Source of the DNA: JBKJML01 sp046596415
GTDB taxonomy: Bacteria > Actinomycetota > Thermoleophilia > Gaiellales > Gaiellaceae
Direction of reading: 5' to 3'
DNA length: 6,471 bases
Assembly (NCBI GenBank): GCA_046596415.1
Contig: JBKJML010000148.1
Span: forward strand, 1 to 6,471
The translations under genes and the position numbers were made by a program. The notes under the pieces are model-generated. The model saw nothing but the letters and a program-made list of their open reading frames with translations. It searched no databases and was not told the DNA's origin. Below, piece by piece: positions 4,840 to 6,471 of this stretch. Numbering within the stretch: position 1 is the first letter of the stretch; each line of letters starts with the position of its first letter.

Positions 4840-6105
4840 ATGCCGATCTACGAACGGACGAGCCTTCCGAACGGGCTGCGCGTGCTGACAGCCCCGATGG
4901 AACAGGCGCAGTCGGTCACCTGCATGGTCATGCTCGCCGCCGGCTCGCGCTACGAAGAGGCCGCGTCGTCCGGCATCGCGCACTTCGCCGAGCACATGTT
5001 CTTCAAGGGCACCGAGCGCCGGCCGACGTCGCGCGACATCACGAAGGAGATCGACGGGATCGGCGGCGAGTTCAACGCCTTCACCGGCAAGGAGTACACG
5101 GGCTACTACGTCAAGTGCGCCGCAGCGGACCGAGACATCGCGCTGGACGTGCTCGTCGACATGCTCCGCCACTCGAAGTTCGACCCGGAGGAGATCGAGC
5201 GCGAGAAGGGCGTGATCGTCGAGGAGATGAACATGTACTTCGACACGCCGCGCGACTTCATCGGCGGCGTCTACGAGAGCCTTCTCTACGGCGACCAGCC
5301 GCTCGGCCGCGACATCATCGGCACGAAGGAGACGGTGCGCGCCGCGACCCCGGAGACGTTCCGGTCCTACCTCGACCGCTGGTACCGCCCCTCGCGGATG
5401 GTGGTCGGCGTCGGGGGCAAGGTCGGTGCAGGGCTGCTGCCCCGGCTCGAGGAATTGTTCGGCGACCTCGAGGACGGGCCGACCGGCGCGCCCGACCCGG
5501 TGTCGATCGCCGCGAACGGCGGCCGGGTGCGCGTCCACACGAAGGCCTCCGACCAGGCGCATCTCGTGCTCGGCGTTCGCTCGCAGCCGCTCGGCCATCC
5601 CGACCGCTACGTCCTTCAGCTGCTTTCGACCGTGCTCGGTGGCGGCATGTCCTCACGCCTCTTCACCGAGGTCCGTGAGCGGCGGGGGCTCGCCTACTAC
5701 GTCTTCGGGACGAATCACAGCTACACGGATGCGGGCTCGCTCTACGCGCAGGCAGGCGTCGACATCAACCGGATCGACGACGCGGTCTCGACGATCGTCG
5801 AGCAGTTCCGGCTGATCGCCGACGAGCGTGTTCCCGACGACGAGTTCGAGAAGGCCCGGCGCTTCTCGAAGGGCCGGTTCGTGCTCCAGTTGGAGAGCGC
5901 CCAGGCGCAGATCATGTTCGGCCTACGGCGCGAGGTGCTCGAAGGGCGTGCCGAGGAGCCCGAGGACGTGCTCGCCGGGCTCGACGCGGTGACCCAGGAC
6001 GACGTCCAGCGCGTCGCCCGGGAGCTGATCGCCGACGAGCGCCTCCGGCTCGCCCTGATCGGCCCGTTCGACGACGCCGAGCGGTTCGAGAAGCTCCTTT
6101 CGTAG
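4840..6105 (+). CDS. M16-family zinc peptidase (processing-peptidase/insulinase-like), 421 aa
   Basis: A single-chain M16B-type metallopeptidase. The inverted zinc motif HxxEH is HFAEH (H48, E51, H52), and the third ligand is E128 in VIVEEMNMYFDTP, 76 residues after H52, the spacing I recall from mitochondrial beta-MPP. FNAFTGKEYTGYYVK (78-92) follows in the usual place. The C-terminal half has the glycine-rich GGGMSSRLF loop and RRGLAYYVFGTNHSY, typical of the substrate-gripping domain, so both homologous halves are present. The length (about 420 aa) is standard for bacterial M16B proteins. No signal peptide or membrane segment is seen, so it is probably cytosolic and degrades or processes peptides held in its chamber. 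In many bacteria this gene follows pnp (polynucleotide phosphorylase); here its upstream neighbour is instead the divergent SIS gene. The start at 4840 is chosen over 4750 because the domain begins YERTSLPNGLRVL and the leaderless promoter abuts it. Confidence 0.93.
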   Translation: MPIYERTSLPNGLRVLTAPMEQAQSVTCMVMLAAGSRYEEAASSGIAHFAEHMFFKGTERRPTSRDITKEIDGIGGEFNAFTGKEYTGYYVKCAAADRDIALDVLVDMLRHSKFDPEEIEREKGVIVEEMNMYFDTPRDFIGGVYESLLYGDQPLGRDIIGTKETVRAATPETFRSYLDRWYRPSRMVVGVGGKVGAGLLPRLEELFGDLEDGPTGAPDPVSIAANGGRVRVHTKASDQAHLVLGVRSQPLGHPDRYVLQLLSTVLGGGMSSRLFTEVRERRGLAYYVFGTNHSYTDAGSLYAQAGVDINRIDDAVSTIVEQFRLIADERVPDDEFEKARRFSKGRFVLQLESAQAQIMFGLRREVLEGRAEEPEDVLAGLDAVTQDDVQRVARELIADERLRLALIGPFDDAERFEKLLS

Positions 6106-6113
6106 GCCGCAAC

Positions 6114-6149
6114 CCTCGCAGGCAAAGCGTCGATCCAGTTCGTGCGAGG
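6114..6149. repeat. 7-bp inverted repeat with 22-nt loop
   Basis: CCTCGCA (6114-6120) and TGCGAGG (6143-6149) are exact reverse complements. The wide loop makes this the weakest of the four repeats in the gap. Confidence 0.35.
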
Positions 6150-6165
6150 CGTCAGCGAGAACTGC

Positions 6166-6180
6166 CAGGGACTGTCCCTG
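6166..6180. terminator. Stem-loop, candidate transcription-end hairpin
   Basis: CAGGGAC and GTCCCTG flank a single T, giving a nearly perfect palindrome. As a hairpin it would form six pairs with a CTG loop. It lies about 60 bp past the M16 stop and about 50 bp past the serine hydrolase stop on the other strand. There is no U-run. Confidence 0.4.
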
Positions 6181-6195
6181 TCAGCGGGAGCTGAC
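6180..6195. terminator. Stem-loop with GGGA tetraloop, candidate transcription-end hairpin
   Basis: GTCAGC (6180-6185) and GCTGAC (6190-6195) pair perfectly around GGGA, which fits the GNRA tetraloop rule on the plus strand. It shares base 6180 with the preceding hairpin, so the two are stacked directly or mutually exclusive at that base. There is no U-run. Confidence 0.4.
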
Positions 6196-6207
6196 CGCTC
6201 CTCGCTC

Positions 6208-6221
6208 GAGCCTTGTGGCTC
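6208..6221. repeat. 5-bp inverted repeat with alternative partner
   Basis: GAGCC (6208-6212) and GGCTC (6217-6221) pair around TTGT. The same GGCTC can instead pair with a second GAGCC at 6223-6227, though that leaves too small a loop in RNA. It lies just beyond the serine hydrolase stop codon. Confidence 0.35.
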
Positions 6222-6228
6222 TGAGCCA

Positions 6229-6471
6229 CTAGGGATCGACGAGGGCGGCGACGCGGGCGCCAAGGCGCTGCGCTCGCACGAGTGAGTTGTCGGGACCGTA
6301 GGTCAGGCAGACGACGATCACCGGTCCGCGCTTCCTGTAGACGATCGCGGCTGTGTGCTGCACCGTCATCGTCCAGCCGTTCTTCTGTGCCACCGGCAGT
6401 CCGCGGAGCGGCCGGAAGAGCCCCGCGTTCTCGCCGCGCCCGTCACTCGAGAGCAGGAGCGCCAGCCCGAG
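6229..6471 (-). CDS. Serine hydrolase / class A beta-lactamase-like protein, C-terminal 80 aa (partial)
   Basis: A minus-strand reading frame, open from the window edge to a TAG at 6231-6229, gives 80 residues with no start because the gene begins outside the window. The fragment contains PVAQKNGWTMTV (residues 26-37), in which K30-N31-G32 takes the place of the KTG/KSG box of penicillin-binding, beta-lactamase-type serine enzymes. It is followed by the expected terminal strands, HTAAIVYRKRGPVIVVCLTYG (39-59), and a short final helix. The catalytic SxxK and SDN motifs would lie upstream and cannot be seen, so activity and location (often secreted or lipoprotein) are unknown. Asparagine in the middle of the KTG box is seen in the broader 'serine hydrolase' family and argues against assuming antibiotic resistance. 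The gene is convergent with the M16 gene across the inverted-repeat region. Confidence 0.75.
   Translation of the reverse strand, partial: LGLALLLSSDGRGENAGLFRPLRGLPVAQKNGWTMTVQHTAAIVYRKRGPVIVVCLTYGPDNSLVRAQRLGARVAALVDP

Larger units (their letters stand above)
6106..6228. other. Convergent intergenic region rich in inverted repeats
   Basis: This 123-bp gap lies between the stop of the M16 gene (plus) and the stop of the serine hydrolase gene (minus). I see no ORF in it. It holds four inverted repeats in a row, at 6114-6149, 6166-6180, 6180-6195 and 6208-6221. None is followed by a T-tract on either strand, so these are not textbook intrinsic terminators. The region may act as a bidirectional terminator or 3'-end stabiliser, or be a copy of a dispersed intergenic repeat. 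Confidence 0.5.

Noticed and set aside
4825..5598. A 257-aa minus-strand frame opposite the M16 gene
   Set aside because: Shadow of the M16 coding strand; repetitive Val/Asp/Arg composition and no motif.
3759..5678. A 639-aa open frame on the plus strand spanning the SDR end, the antisense of the SIS gene and the M16 start
   Set aside because: It is Arg/Ala/Pro-rich with no recognisable motif and runs across three well-supported genes. It is a GC-driven shadow frame.
1..6471. Search for tRNA, rRNA, CRISPR, insertion sequence ends, toxin-antitoxin or phage genes
   Set aside because: Nothing resembling these was seen on either strand; spacing, composition and gene types are those of core chromosome.

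Overview
The window is about 70% G+C by eye and almost fully coding. Codons end strongly in G or C, there are 4-nt start/stop overlaps, and at least three genes look leaderless (TANNNT, six bases, then ATG). Together with the protein flavours this points to a high-GC actinobacterium, most likely a Thermoleophilia/Gaiella-type lineage. That placement is inference from style, not a measured affiliation. I see no mobile element, phage gene, CRISPR array, tRNA or rRNA. This reads as ordinary chromosomal housekeeping and metabolic DNA, not a defence or accessory island.

Layout, left to right. (1) Minus strand: a possible gene edge at 1-50 whose reading frame resembles the start of a Mug-type mismatch DNA glycosylase; a 63-aa conserved-looking small protein (37-228); and a saccharopine-dehydrogenase-like NAD(P) oxidoreductase (257-1294). 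(2) After a 53-bp divergent promoter region, a plus-strand three-gene operon: an OsmC-family protein (1348-1758), a class V aminotransferase of the 'cysteine desulfurase-like' type (1755-2918) and an extended SDR/NAD-dependent epimerase-like protein (2915-3928). The genes are joined by 4-nt overlaps (ATGA and GTGA). (3) A convergent minus-strand tandem-SIS phosphosugar isomerase or deaminase (3933-4814), only 4 bp from the SDR stop. (4) A 25-bp divergent promoter region, then a plus-strand M16 zinc peptidase (4840-6105). (5) A 123-bp intergenic region packed with inverted repeats, then the C-terminal 80 residues of a minus-strand serine hydrolase/beta-lactamase-like protein (6229-6471, cut by the window edge).

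The OsmC, class V aminotransferase and SDR genes are translationally coupled and so probably act together, but the substrate cannot be read from sequence. A role near thiol, persulfide or amino-acid derivatives is a guess from the OsmC and aminotransferase folds. The most interesting signal is regulatory. Three genes share a -10-like hexamer exactly six bases before the ATG, and at both divergent gene pairs this element overlaps a second -10-like element for the opposite gene. I did not find a convincing undescribed multi-gene system.
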